DNA of 64,000 nt from positions 496,001 to 560,000 of the forward strand of contig JAOSJM010000005.1 in the NCBI GenBank assembly GCA_027494165.1. Direction: 5' to 3'. Each line of letters opens with the position of its first letter. The stretch's first letter is position 1. Position numbers and translations under genes: made by a program. Source of the DNA: Acidimicrobiia bacterium. GTDB lineage: Bacteria; Actinomycetota; Acidimicrobiia; IMCC26256; JAOSJM01. Shown piece after piece: positions 1-12,591 of this stretch. The notes below the pieces were generated by a model. The model saw only the letters and a program-made list of their open reading frames with translations. It searched no databases and was not told the DNA's origin.

Positions 1-2545
<2,545 letters not shown>

Positions 2546-2598
2546 GACGGGCCTCTCACGACCCCGGGGCGCCTCCGCCCGGGGCCGCCCACGCTACC

Positions 2599-2612
2599 CG
2601 AACACGTGTTCG
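2599..2612 (-). promoter_or_regulatory. LexA (SOS) box upstream of dnaE2
   Basis: The sequence CGAACACGTGTTCG is a perfect palindrome with the GAAC-N4-GTTC core of the actinobacterial LexA operator. It lies 54 bp upstream of the dnaE2 start, so dnaE2 is expected to be derepressed by DNA damage. The function is inferred from the consensus. Confidence 0.85.
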
Positions 2613-2640
2613 CCCTCAAGGCGGGGCGGCCGGTGCCGGC

Positions 2641-2672
2641 GCGCTCCTCGCGGGGGTTCGGCGCGAGGAGCT
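2641..2672 (-). terminator. Hairpin between the small unknown gene and dnaE2
   Basis: Arms GCTCCTCGCG and CGCGAGGAGC enclose an 8-9 nt loop immediately 3' of the 2672-3034 gene. It lies upstream of the dnaE2 LexA box, so it probably ends the upstream transcript and leaves dnaE2 to its own SOS promoter. No U-run follows. Confidence 0.45.
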
Positions 2673-3034
2673 CAGGAGGCCTGCGCGAAGGCGATCACCC
2701 GCTGCTCGAGCACCCGCTGGCGGCGCAGGGCGGCCAGCACCCGGGCCACCGAGACGATGCTCGGCCGCGGCTCGCCCTCCTCGGGCCAGCGCACCAGCTC
2801 GATGAGCGCCTCGGCCAACCGGCGCCGGCCCTCGACCACCGCGTCCCGCAGCACGTCGGGGAGGCCGGCGAGCGCGCCCCGGCTGATGGCGATGCCCCGG
2901 GAGACCTCGTCGAGCAGCCGGGTGGCGAGCCGTCGGATCTCGTCGCGGTCGTCGTCGGTCCCGGCCCGGGCGAGCTGCCGGCTCAGCACTTCGAGACCGA
3001 GGCCCCCCGGGTCGCGCCGCCGTGCGTCGAGCAT
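2672..3034 (-). CDS. Hypothetical protein between dnaE2 and imuB
   Basis: This 120-residue protein is not recognised. It is rich in Arg, Leu and Ala and predicted largely helical, with repeated LARxL/RRLAEAL patterns. It has no signal peptide, membrane segment or cysteine cluster. The ATG start gives MLDARRRDPGG. It lies 126 bp before dnaE2 and 158 bp after imuB, inside the SOS mutasome locus and on the same strand. A role in the mutasome is possible but is based on position only. A TACCGT box about 40 bp upstream could be its own -10. Confidence 0.55.
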   Translation of the reverse strand: MLDARRRDPGGLGLEVLSRQLARAGTDDDRDEIRRLATRLLDEVSRGIAISRGALAGLPDVLRDAVVEGRRRLAEALIELVRWPEEGEPRPSIVSVARVLAALRRQRVLEQRVIAFAQAS

Positions 3035-3192
3035 GGTCCCCTCTCCGCGGTGTCACCGACCGGTGCCACCGGGGACGGTAGCCTCCGGCCCGGCGGCTGC
3101 CAAGGGCGGATCGTGACGGGACGGTGGCGCGCCGGTGGAGGATCGGCGGCGCCGTGGTGACGATCGGGCGGTGTTCGGGACACGCGCCACGC

Positions 3193-4838
3193 TCAGTCCC
3201 AGACCGCCTCGACCCCCGCCCGGCTCCCCTCCACGGCGACGAGGCAGGGCACCCCGGCCGCCACGACCTGCCACAGCACCCGACGCCGGCGGGCCTGCGG
3301 GTCCCACCAGCGCAGATCGTGGGGCCAGGGCCCGGCCCAGGCGGTGACCTCGCCGCCCCCGCCGGGGAGCCGGGGGCAGCGCAGCGCCGCCGGTGACGCC
3401 GACGGCTCGCCCCGCCCCGTCACCGTGACCGGCCGGCCGTCGCCGTCGAGCAACTCGGCCGGGAGCGGGGCGGGGAACACCCGGGCCGGAGCGGGAGCCG
3501 GGACCGCGCCCGGCCACGGCGGCACCTCGCCACCGGGGCCGTCTTCCGCGTCCTCCGGTCGGGCCGGGCGGGGCTCGCCCCAGGAGACCCAGCGCACCCG
3601 TTCCTCCGGTGTGCGGCCCCCCCGGGGCACGGGGGTGGCGACGGACTCGTGGCCCAGCATCCCCTGCACCCGGGCCAGGGCCCGTCCCGCCCGGTCGGCG
3701 GCGGCCTGGTCGCCGCCCCAGAAGCCGAGCTGGCGCCCCGAGGCCGGGACCACCTCGTCGGGCACGAGCCGGAGCCGGATCAGCCCCCCGGTGGTCCCCG
3801 CCGCGGTCTCCTCCGCGGGCTCCACTCCGACCCGTATCGGTCCCGCCCGCGTCCCGGCCAGCCAGCCCTCGAGCTGCCAGCGGGCCCGCTCGGCCAGGGC
3901 GGCCGGGGTGAGCGCGCCCTCGTGGCGCCAGCACCGGGCCACCCGCTCGCCGTGCTCGGTCTCGGCCTCGATCACCACCCGGGTGCAGGCCAGCCCGCGC
4001 GCCTCGAGGCGATCGAGCAGCCGGTCGGCCAGGGCCTTGGCCGCGAACGCGGCGGCCTCGACCCGGGTCGCCGGCGGATCGAGCTCGAGGTCCTCGACGA
4101 GGTCGGGGGCGGGACCGACAGCGCGAGGAGGCGGTCGTCGAGACCGGCGGCCCGACGGTGGGCCCGCCACCCGTCGGCTCCGAAGCGGGCCAGCACCGCC
4201 GGGCCGGGCAGGGCGGCGAAGTCCCCCAGCCTCGGCAGCCCGAGCCGCACGAGCAGGTCGGCGAGCCCCGGGGCACCGAGCACGTCGACGGGCCACGGGG
4301 CGAGGAAGGCGGCCGACCCGCCGGGTGGGACGACGCACGAGCGCCGGGCGGCCAGCCGGGCCGTGAAGGGTCCGTCGGCGACCCCCACTCGGGCGTCGGG
4401 CACCCCGGCCCCGGCGACGACGGCCCGTACCCGCTCGGCCAGGGCCCCGTCGCCCCCGAGGTACCGGGACGGGCCCCGGGTGGGGAACGACAGGAGGCCC
4501 GGACGCTCCAGCTCCACCCGCGGGGTGAGGGTCTCGACGGCCCGGGCCACCGCCTCGAAGGCCCGGGCCTCGGCCACCGGGTCGGCTTCGGCGACGACGA
4601 GCTCGACGCAGCGGGCCTCGGCCTCGCGGCGGCGCAGGCCCGGCTCGACGCCGGTGGCCCGGGCCTCGACCGAGGCGGCCCGCACCGTTGCCCGGCTCCG
4701 CGCCCCGCCCGGCTCGAGCACGGCGACCGGTCGGTCGTGCAGATCGGGATCCTCACGGCGCAGGGCGACGACCGGCCAGTCCGGGCACCACAGGCAGCAG
4801 GTCCGCTCCGGCACCGGCCGCTCGCCTCGTGCTAGCAC
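3193..4838 (-). CDS. imuB: ImuB, Y-family polymerase-like mutasome scaffold
   Basis: ImuB is a catalytically inactive Y-family homologue that links DnaE2 and ImuA' to the replication clamp. The N-terminus (CCLWCPDWPVVALRR) matches the family but lacks the acidic DxD of active Y-polymerases. The helix-hairpin-helix region LGLPRLGDFAALPG follows. A C-terminal QLGFWGG is a clear beta-clamp-binding motif, equivalent in place to QLPLWG of mycobacterial ImuB. The GTG at 4838 overlaps the imuA' stop (GTGCTAG); GTG at 4814 is an alternative. One frame break lies in a CCCCC run near 4105, joining LLALSVPP to DLVEDLELDPP. Co-transcription with imuA' from the SOS box at 5502 is expected. Confidence 0.9.
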
Positions 4839-5487
4839 GCCTGCGCCAGCACCCCGACCCGGGCCCGGGCGGCGGCGCCCCGCCCCTCGACCCGGACCCG
4901 CAGGGCGCGCTCGGCCAACCGACCGTGCCCGGTTCCCAGGCCCTGCCACCCCGACCCCTCGGCCCGCAGGCGCAGGGCCGCCTCGGCCGGCCAGGAGCCG
5001 GCGGCGACGAGGACGGCTCCTCGCTCCCGGGCCCGAGCGGTCAGCCGCCGGGCCTCGCCGGGACGCATCGCCGCCGGGACCTCGGCGGCGACGAGACCCA
5101 GCCCGTCGAGCAGGGCCGCCACCGTGACCGCCCAGCGGTCGACCGGGACCCGCCGGACCACGGCGAACCGCTCCAGCATCACCCCGGCCTCGCCGGCCGC
5201 CCACCCCCGAGGGTCCCCTCGAGGTCGACCGCGGCGACCCACTCCCCTGCCGCCGTGGCCGCCCCCGCGAGCTGGAGCACGACCGACGTGACCCCCGAGC
5301 CCAGCGCTCCCTCGACGGCCACCACCGACCCCCGCCGGAGCCCGCCCCCTGGGAGCAGGGCGCCCAGCGGGCCGGGAACCGGGAGGGCCCGCTCGCCGGC
5401 CAGCGTCACCGGCCGGGCCTGCCGACCGAGCGCCTCGAGGTGCTCGCGCGCCCGGCCGTCGCGTCGGGGAAGTGCCGCGAGGGTCAC
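4832..5487 (-). CDS. imuA': ImuA' RecA/SulA-like mutasome accessory protein
   Basis: This is the first gene of the imuA'-imuB pair. It is a small RecA-fold protein (roughly 218 residues after frame repair). Visible features are GALLPGGGLRRGSVVAVEG and GSGVTSVVLQLA, a degenerate Walker A region near residues 55-85, followed by a VDLEG strand. I place the start at the GTG at 5487 (VTLAALPRRDGRAR), because the longer frame would start inside the LexA operator. One frame break occurs in a CCCCC run near 5205 (VDLEGTLGG to WAAGEAGVMLERF). The stop overlaps the imuB start by 7 nt, indicating translational coupling. The gene is SOS-inducible by its operator. Confidence 0.82.
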
Positions 5488-5501
5488 CCGCGCACCGTAC
5501 C

Positions 5502-5515
5502 CGAACACACGTTCG
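5502..5515 (-). promoter_or_regulatory. LexA (SOS) box upstream of imuA'-imuB
   Basis: CGAACACACGTTCG contains the GAAC-N4-GTTC core and ends 14 bp before the GTG start of imuA'. It matches the box in front of dnaE2, so both halves of the mutasome appear to be under LexA. Confidence 0.85.
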
Positions 5516-5566
5516 ATCAGCAAGGCGCGACGCGCGCCCCCGTTCGGCCGTGCTCTCCGGTGCCCG

Positions 5567-6412
5567 CTACTCCTCCGGGCGGGAAGGGAACCGGCTGGCG
5601 GCGATCTCCCCGGCGATCCGGAGCAACTCCGGGCCGACCTCGTCGACCAGGCGCTCCTCGGGGAACAGCGTGGCGCTCCCCGCCAGGTTCAGCCCTCCCA
5701 GGACCTGCCCGGAGATCGGATCGTGGACCGCGACGGCCACCGAGTTCAGCTCGGGCCGCAGCCCACCCACGTTCACGGCGATCCCCCTCTCGAGCACCCT
5801 GGCAAGCTCCCGCTCGAGCGCGTCCCGACGCTTCTTCGTCAGGGTGCCCTCCAGGATCTCGTCGCGCTCGGACCTGGAGAGGTGGGCGAGCAGCACCTTG
5901 CCGATCGACGACTGGACGGCGGGGAGCCGTGCCCCGACCGAGATGTTGTAGCTCAGTGAGTGCTCGGCCACGGCCCGTTCCCGGAACACGACCTCGGAAC
6001 CGTCGAGCACGGCGAAGCTCGCGGCCCCTTCGAACCTCCCGACGATCACCGGGAGCCAGGCCCGGACCAGCTCGGACCACATCGACTGGGTCTGGGCCGC
6101 GTACCCCAGCTCGCGCACCTTCGGTCCGAGTGTGTACGTCTTGGTCTGCGGCTCCATGTGGAGGTACCCGAGGTGCGTGAGGGTCGCGCAGTAGCGGAAC
6201 AGTGTGGCCTTGTCGTCATCGAGCGCCCTCGCCAGATCCGTGAGGCGCATCGGCGAGCGCGTGCTGGCGAAGCACTCGAGAACCCGCAGACCACGAGCCA
6301 GCGATCCGACCTGGTACCGGTTCGCGGGCTCCTCTTGGTCGGCGGCGGGGGTCCCCCTCTTGGACAGAACGCTCTCCTGATGGTGTCCGGCCTGTCCGGA
6401 CTCACACATCAT
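5567..6412 (-). CDS. IclR-family transcriptional regulator
   Basis: This is a two-domain IclR regulator. The N-terminal winged helix-turn-helix starts at YQVGSLARGLRVLECFA and continues MRLTDLARALDDDKATLFRYCATLTHLGYL. The C-terminal effector domain includes GARLPAVQSSIGKVLLAHL and ELNSVAVAVHDPISGQVLGGLNL, the usual ligand-pocket region. Two adjacent ATGs (6412, 6409) are possible starts; VLSKRG further in is another. It is the only regulator in the 27 kb catabolic island and sits 52 bp downstream of the first molybdenum hydroxylase, probably in the same transcript. IclR members commonly repress catabolic operons such as allantoin and purine use (AllR), which suits the context. The effector is unknown. 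Confidence 0.88.
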   Translation of the reverse strand: MMCESGQAGHHQESVLSKRGTPAADQEEPANRYQVGSLARGLRVLECFASTRSPMRLTDLARALDDDKATLFRYCATLTHLGYLHMEPQTKTYTLGPKVRELGYAAQTQSMWSELVRAWLPVIVGRFEGAASFAVLDGSEVVFRERAVAEHSLSYNISVGARLPAVQSSIGKVLLAHLSRSERDEILEGTLTKKRRDALERELARVLERGIAVNVGGLRPELNSVAVAVHDPISGQVLGGLNLAGSATLFPEERLVDEVGPELLRIAGEIAASRFPSRPEE

Positions 6413-6464
6413 CGTATCTCGACGTGCAGCTCCGTTGCGCTGAGCACAACGAACGGGGTGGCCC

Positions 6465-8786
6465 CTACGATCCCGCCCGGGCCGCCTTCGCCTGCAGACC
6501 GAGCAGCACCCGTTCGGCCGAGGCCGGCAGCTCGTCGATCCGGACGCCGACGGCGTCGTAGATCGCGTTCGTGACCGCCGCGAGCGTCGGGACGATCGTC
6601 GCCTCGGCCACGCCCTTGGCGCCGTACGGCCCCTCCTGGTCGTTGGACTCCACGATGATGGGCTCGACGATCGGGGAGTCCACCGCCGTCGGGATCCGGT
6701 AGTCGGTGAGGGTGGCGTTCCGAAGGTGCCCTTCGTCGAACACCAGGTGCTCCGTGAGGGCCTGGCCGAGCGCCTGCACGACTCCCCCTCGATCTGTCCC
6801 TCAACGCCCGCCGGGTTGATCGCCCGCCCGACGTCGTGCGCCGCGACCACCTTCACGACGTCCACCTCTCCCGTGTCGAGGTCGACCTCGACCTCGGCGA
6901 ACTGCGCGCCGAACGAGTAGGCCCCCGACTTCTGGCCCCGCCCCCTGGAGTCGGTCTTCACCGTCGGCGGATCGTAGAAGCCCTTTCCCCAGATGTAGCG
7001 ACCGCCGGAGCGGAAGTGGGCCTTGTGGGCGATCTCGCCGATCGCGGCGACCGATGCCCCGCCCACCCAGACCTGGTCCTCGTAGACCTCGACCTCGGAG
7101 GGATCCGCCCCGATCTGACGCTGGATCTCCTCCATGAGCACCGCCCGAGCCTCCGCCGCCGCGACCCGCACCGCGTTCCCGGCGCAGAACACGTTCCGCT
7201 GGGCATGGCATCCGATGTCCCACGGCATGAGGTCGGTGTCCGAGTTGTGCACCGTGACCCGGTCGATCGACACGCCGAGCTCCTCGGCGGCGATCTGGGC
7301 GAAGACCGTCGTGCCGCCCGAGCCGATCTCCTGGCCGCCCGTGTTGACCGTCACCGACCCGTCGTCCTGCATGATCACCACCGCGCCGCTGGAGTCGCTG
7401 TCCCCCTGGTCGCGAGCGCCGCCCCCGACGTTGATGACGCTCGCCATGCCGATCCCGCGGACCTTGCGGCCCCGGCGCTCGTGCCGGCCGCGGATCGAGT
7501 CCCATCCCGAGGCCTCGCGGCCTCGGCGGAGCGACTCCTCGTACCCGCAGCTCTCGATCTCCTGGGCGAGGTAGGTCGACTGACCGGGCTGGTTCCCGTT
7601 CTTGATCCGCAGCTCCACCGCGTCCATGCCGAGCGCCTCGGCCAGGTCGTCGACGATCGACTCGAGCGCGAAGTTCCCCTGCGTGTTCCCGTACCCGCGG
7701 AAGGCTCCCCCGTAGGGGTTGTTCGTGTAGGCGATCTCGGAGTGCACGCGGGTGTCGGGGATGCGGTACAGGGTCAGGGCGTTGACGGCGCCGACCCGGG
7801 CCACGCCGCAGGCCTGGCTCACGTAGGCACCGCTGTCGGTGAGCATGTCCATGTCGAGCGCCGTCATGGTCCCGTCCCGCTTGGCGCCGAGCCGGACCTG
7901 CATCCGGATCGGGTGCCGGAAGCGGGACGCGAGGAACTCCTCCTCGCGGGAGTACACGATCTTCACGGGACGGCCCGCCTTGCGGGCCAGCACGGCGCAG
8001 ATCGGATCCAGGCTGTGCATCTCCATGCGGCCGCCGAAGCCCCCGCCCATCGGCATCTTGAGGATGCGGACGTCCCCCTCGTCGAGGCCCAGGACCGCCG
8101 CCAGGTGGGCCCGGAGGAGGAACGGCATCTGCGTCGACGCGTACATGGTCAGTCGGCCACGGGCATCCCACGACGCCACGGCCTGGTGGGTCTCCATCGC
8201 CGTCGGCGCGACGGCCTGCGAGAAGTACTCCCGCTCGACGACGACATCGGCCTCGGCCATGCCGCGCTCGACGTCTCCCTCGCCGTAGTCGAAGACGTCG
8301 ATGACGTTGCGTTCCACGCCCTCGTGGATGAGCGGCGCTCCCGGCTGGCGCGCCAACTCGGGGTCGAAGACCGCGGGGAGCACCTCGTAGTCGACCTCGA
8401 TGAGCTCGAGGGCCTTCTCCGCGGTGAGCGCGTCGACCGCCGCCACCGCGGCGACCTCGTCGCCGATGAACCGGACCTTCTCCGCCTCCAGGGGCATCTT
8501 GTCGGCCAGGCGAGGGTTCTGGCCGGACTGGAAGCCGTAGGTGAGCTTGGGGGTGTCCGCGGCCGTGACGACGGCCCGCACCCCCGTCGAGCGCCTCCGC
8601 CTTCGACGTGTCGACGCGGACGATCCGGGCGTGGGCGTGGGGGCTCCGCAGGATCTTCCCGAACAGCATCCCGGGCAGCACGACGTCGGAGCCGTAGACC
8701 GTGGTACCCGTGACCTTGTCGAGCGCGTCGACCCGGGGCACCGAGGTTCCGACGACATGGGTCTTGGCTTCACGAGCCGCGGTCAT
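6465..8786 (-). CDS. Molybdenum hydroxylase large subunit (xanthine dehydrogenase family), set A
   Basis: This Mo-molybdopterin cytosine dinucleotide/molybdopterin subunit hydroxylates an N-heterocycle. The N-terminal hammerhead domain ([20 protein letters not shown]) is followed by the cofactor motif [15 protein letters not shown]. The substrate loop [11 protein letters not shown] carries an Arg as in xanthine dehydrogenases. The C-terminal [13 protein letters not shown] carries the catalytic Glu. Frame breaks occur near 8585 (GGGGG) and near 6786 (GGGGG); the joined product is about 770 residues, normal for the family. The ATG at 8786 overlaps the 2Fe-2S gene stop by 4 nt. The substrate cannot be read from sequence: xanthine, another purine or a nicotinate-like ring are all possible. 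Confidence 0.88.
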
Positions 8787-9277
8787 TCCATCACCTCCTC
8801 GGCCTCGCCGGCGACGAGGACCGAGGCCCGGTGCACGGCGTCGACGATCTTCATGTATCCGGTGCAGCGGCACAGGTTCCCGGCGAGCCGGAACCGGATC
8901 TCGTCGTCACTCGGATCCGGCTCCGCCTCGAGGAGCGCCACCGAGGACATGATCATCCCCGGCGTGCAGTACCCGCACTGCACGCCGCCGGCCTCGACGA
9001 ATCCCTGCTGCACCGGGTGGAGGCGCCCACCGCGCGCCAGTCCCTCGATCGTGACGACCGACCGGCCGTCCGCGTCGGCCGCCAGGACGAGGCAGCTGTT
9101 GACCGGCTCGCCGTCGACGAGGACGGTGCAAGCACCGCACTCCCCCTCCTCGCACCCGGACTTCGTGCCCGTCAGCTCGAGGTCGTCCCGCAGGCATTCC
9201 AGCAGCGTCCGGTGCGAGGGGACGGTCAGGCGCACGGGGTCGCCGTTCAGGGTCATCGTGATGACGTGATCGCCCAT
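8783..9277 (-). CDS. 2Fe-2S small subunit of molybdenum hydroxylase, set A
   Basis: This is the electron-transfer subunit with two 2Fe-2S clusters. The N-terminal plant-type ferredoxin cluster uses [18 protein letters not shown] followed by Cys in VNSCLV. The C-terminal helical domain carries [10 protein letters not shown] and [10 protein letters not shown]. It is 164 residues, typical for CoxS/XdhC-type small subunits. It lies between the FAD subunit (17 bp gap) and the large subunit (4 bp overlap), the order FAD, FeS, Mo. No frame defect is visible. Confidence 0.93.
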   Translation of the reverse strand: MGDHVITMTLNGDPVRLTVPSHRTLLECLRDDLELTGTKSGCEEGECGACTVLVDGEPVNSCLVLAADADGRSVVTIEGLARGGRLHPVQQGFVEAGGVQCGYCTPGMIMSSVALLEAEPDPSDDEIRFRLAGNLCRCTGYMKIVDAVHRASVLVAGEAEEVME

Positions 9278-9294
9278 TCTTCGCCCTCCTCCGA

Positions 9295-10170
9295 TCAGCG
9301 GGCCCTGGCCCGGGTGGCCGCGAGCTCGATCGCGCGCTCGGTCAGGACGCCGACGAGGTGCCGGCGGTACTCCGCGCTGGCCCGGACGTCGTCGATGGGG
9401 CTGCTCGCGTCCCGCGTCGCGGCCGCCGCGGCCGCCACCTCGGACGGCCCGACCGAGCCGCCGACGAGCGCTCGCTCCGCGGCCTCGACACGCACCGGGA
9501 CCGGGGTGACGGCACCGATGGCCAGCCTCGCCTGGGACACGCGACCGTCGTCCAGCGCGATCGCGGCCGCGACGCCGGCCACGGCGATGTCCATGGCATC
9601 ACGGTGCGTAAACCGGAGATACGCGGACCCGAGCCCGGAGGGCGGGGCGGGGACGTCGACACGTAGCAGGAGCGCCGACGGTGAGAGCGAGAGCACGCCC
9701 GGACCCTCCCACACCTCCGCGATGGGAAGCGTCCTGCAACCCTCGGGGTCCTGGAAGGTCGCTTCGGCGTCGAGCACGAGGAACGGGGGCGCCAGGTCCG
9801 CCGCGGGCGAGGCGTTGCACACGTTGCCGCCGACGGTCCCGGCCACCCGGACCTGGTGGGAGCCCATCAGCCTCACGGCGTCGTGCAGGCAGGGGAACCG
9901 CTCCGAGATCCCCGGGTCGCGCTCGAGCGTCGCGAGCCGGGTCAACGCCCCGATCGCGGTGCCGTCCCGTGCGTGCTCGATGACGTCGAGGCCGGGAAGG
10001 CGCTTGAGGTTGACGACCGTCGCAGGGGTGGGCTTCTTGCCGACCCGGAGGTCCAGGACCAGGTCGGTCCCTCCGGCCAGGTACCGGCTGCCACCGGCGG
10101 CGTGGAGCGCCACGGCTTCCTCGGGCGTCGAGGGGAACTCCATGTCGAAGTCCCTGAGCTTCAGGAACAT
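9295..10170 (-). CDS. FAD-binding medium subunit of molybdenum hydroxylase, set A
   Basis: This FAD subunit passes electrons to the terminal acceptor. Family signatures include AGGTDLVLDLRVG (FAD-binding) and the second motif VAGTVGGNVCNASPAADLAPPFLVL. The start is placed at the ATG at 10170 (MFLKLRDFDMEFPSTPEEA), because a strong AGGAGG ribosome site sits 4-5 nt upstream, although the frame opens further upstream. The length of about 291 residues fits. It is the first gene of set A. The AT-rich stretch around 10230-10250 (GTAATTTGGTTAAG on this strand) is the likely promoter/operator area but shows no clean consensus. Confidence 0.9.
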   Translation of the reverse strand: MFLKLRDFDMEFPSTPEEAVALHAAGGSRYLAGGTDLVLDLRVGKKPTPATVVNLKRLPGLDVIEHARDGTAIGALTRLATLERDPGISERFPCLHDAVRLMGSHQVRVAGTVGGNVCNASPAADLAPPFLVLDAEATFQDPEGCRTLPIAEVWEGPGVLSLSPSALLLRVDVPAPPSGLGSAYLRFTHRDAMDIAVAGVAAAIALDDGRVSQARLAIGAVTPVPVRVEAAERALVGGSVGPSEVAAAAAATRDASSPIDDVRASAEYRRHLVGVLTERAIELAATRARAR

Positions 10171-10300
10171 CGGCCTCCTTCCGTCGGCCCCTGTCGCTAC
10201 GGCGACGTCACCGACGATGACTTTCACTCTGCTTAACCAAATTACTCACTGCGCGACCCAGGCGTCCAGCCCTGGGGCCCCTTCGATCCCCGCGGAACGC

Positions 10301-12591
10301 TCACAGCATGGGGCCCACGAGGTCGTCCGGTCGCACCGGCAACCGGGTCAGCGGTCTGCCACACGCCCGCCGGACGGCCGCGGCGACGGCCGCCGGTGAC
10401 GAGACGATCGGCGGCTCGCCCGCACCCTTCACGCCGTAGGGGGCGTCCGGGTCGCCGAGCTCGAGCACGTCGGCGACGATGCCCGGGACGTCGAGGGTCG
10501 TCGGGACCAGGTAATCGGTGAACGAGGGGTTCTGGATGAGACCGCCCTCGATCCGGACCTCCTCCATCAGGGCGAGCCCGAGGCCCTGCGCGGTCCCGCC
10601 CTCGATCTGTCCCTCCACCGCGCAGGGGTTCACCGCCCGCCCGACGTCCTGGGTCGTGGCGATCTCGACCACCCGGACCAGCCCGAGCGCGGTGTCCACG
10701 TCCACGACCGCTCGATGGGCCGCGAAGGCGTAGGCCACGTGGGCGTCACCCTGACCGGTCTCGGGGTCGAGGGGAGACGTCGGGCGGTGCCGGTACTCGC
10801 GCACGGCCTCCACGGCCGCGTCGCAAAGGAGCTCGGCCAGACCGACCTCCGCGCCGCTCACCGAGGCGACCTTGCCCGCCGCCAGGCGCAGGTCGACCGG
10901 GTCCTCCCCGAGGCGCTCCGCAGCCCGTCCGACCACCTCCGCGCGGACCGCCTCGCAGGCCGCCTTCACCGCGCCCCCGGTCATCCACGTCTGGCGCGAC
11001 GCCGACGTCGAACCGGCCGACCCGATCGAGGTGTCCGGTGGGAGGAGCTCGACCCGGTCGACGCCCAGCTCGGAGCGGGCGATCTGCACCTGCACGACGC
11101 CGACCCCCTGCCCGACGTCGACCGCGGCGGTGTGCACCTCGACGAGAGGCTCGCCGGCCGGGGCGGAGAGCCGCACCCGGGCGGTGGCGGAGTCGTCGAA
11201 GCCCTCGAGATAGCAGAGCTGCTTGAACCCGACGGCGTAGCCGACCCCCCGCTCGACGTCCTCACCCCTGGTGACCCCGAAAAGGCCGCCGGGTAGGCCG
11301 CGAGGGTCGCGGGACGGGGTCGTCGGGGGAGCGGCCGCTCCCTGAGGCGCCGGAGGAGCTCCGCCACCGGGGCGGGCCCGCGCACGCCCTGTCCGGTGGG
11401 GAGTCGTGAACCCGTGCCCATCGCGTTGAGGATCCGGAGGTCGAGGGGATCCATCCCGAGCGCTTCCGCCAGCCGGTCCATCTGGGACTCGTAGCCGAAG
11501 CACACCTGGACGGCTCCGAACCCGCGCATCGCACCGGCCGGGACGTTGTTGGTCCGCACCGCGAGCGCGTCGACGCCGACGTTGGGCACCTCGTAGGGTC
11601 CGCACGCGAACGCGGCCACGTTGGAGCAGACCGCGTCGGAGCTCGAGGCGTACGCGCCCCCGTCGAGGACGAGGTGGGCCCTGACGTAGACGAGCCGGCC
11701 GTCGCGCGACGCCCCGTGCTCGTACCGCATCCGGGTCGGGTGCCGGTGGACGTGCCCGACGAACGACTCCTCCCGCCCGTAGACCATCTTCACGGGACGA
11801 CCCGTCGCGAGGGCCAGCAGGCAGCAGTGGATCTGGACCGAGAGGTCCTCCTTGCCCCCGAAGGCGCCGCCGACGCCGCCGAGCGTGACGCGCACCTTCT
11901 CCGGTGGGAGAGCCAGGCTGGCGGCGATCTGCTCCTGGTCGGAGTGGAGCCACTGGGTGGAGACGTAGAGGTCGACACCGTCGTCGTGGGGGACGGCGAG
12001 GCCGGACTCAGGCCCGAGGAAGGCCTGGTCCTGCATCCCGACCTCGTACTCACCGCGCACCACCACGTCCGCCCGCGCGTCCGGGTCGCCCGACTGGATG
12101 CGGACGTGCCGGATGAGGTTCCCCGACGGGTCGAGCCTCGGTGCGGAGGGCTCGAGCGCGAGCTCGGGGTCGACGAGCGGCTCCAGTACCTCGTACTCGA
12201 CGTGCACGAGCTCCGCGGCCCGGGCCGCCTGCTCCAGCTCGTCGGCGGCGACGAGCGCGACCGGTTCGCCTGCGTACCGCACCTCGTCCCAGGCCAGGAC
12301 CGGCTGGTCCCGGACGCCCAGCCCGTAGGTCTTCTCCCCGGGGACGTCATCGTGCGTGAGGACCGCCCGGACCCCCGGGGATCGGAGGGCCGCGCCCGCG
12401 TCGACGGCACGGATCCGCGCCCGGGGATGAGGGCTCCGGACCGTCGCGCCCCACAGCATCCCCTCCGCCGACAGGTCCGACGAGTAGGCGAAGCGCCCCC
12501 GTACCTTGGGAACGGCATCGGGACGGGGCACGCTCTCGCCGACGCCTCCCCGGGCCGGGGCGACCACGAAGGACGGCACCGAGACCGTCAT
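10301..12591 (-). CDS. Molybdenum hydroxylase large subunit, set B
   Basis: This is a second, divergent member of the xanthine dehydrogenase large-subunit family. It shows GGVGGAFGGKEDLS (cofactor binding), AGAMRGFGAVQ (substrate Arg), and near the C-terminus YGVKGAGEPPIVS with the catalytic Glu. DVGRAVNPCAVEGQIEGG is also typical. The reading frame is disturbed between about 11310 and 11340, where two shifts are needed to read RPLP, DDPVPR, DPRGLPGGLFGV in order; C runs are present there. The start at 12591 overlaps the upstream deaminase stop by 4 nt. It is the last gene of the unit 16331-10301. The pocket differs from set A, so a different position or ring is probably hydroxylated. Confidence 0.86.

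Noticed and set aside
5488..5523. Upstream start for imuA' at 5523
   Set aside because: It would place the start codon region inside the LexA operator; the GTG at 5487 fits better.
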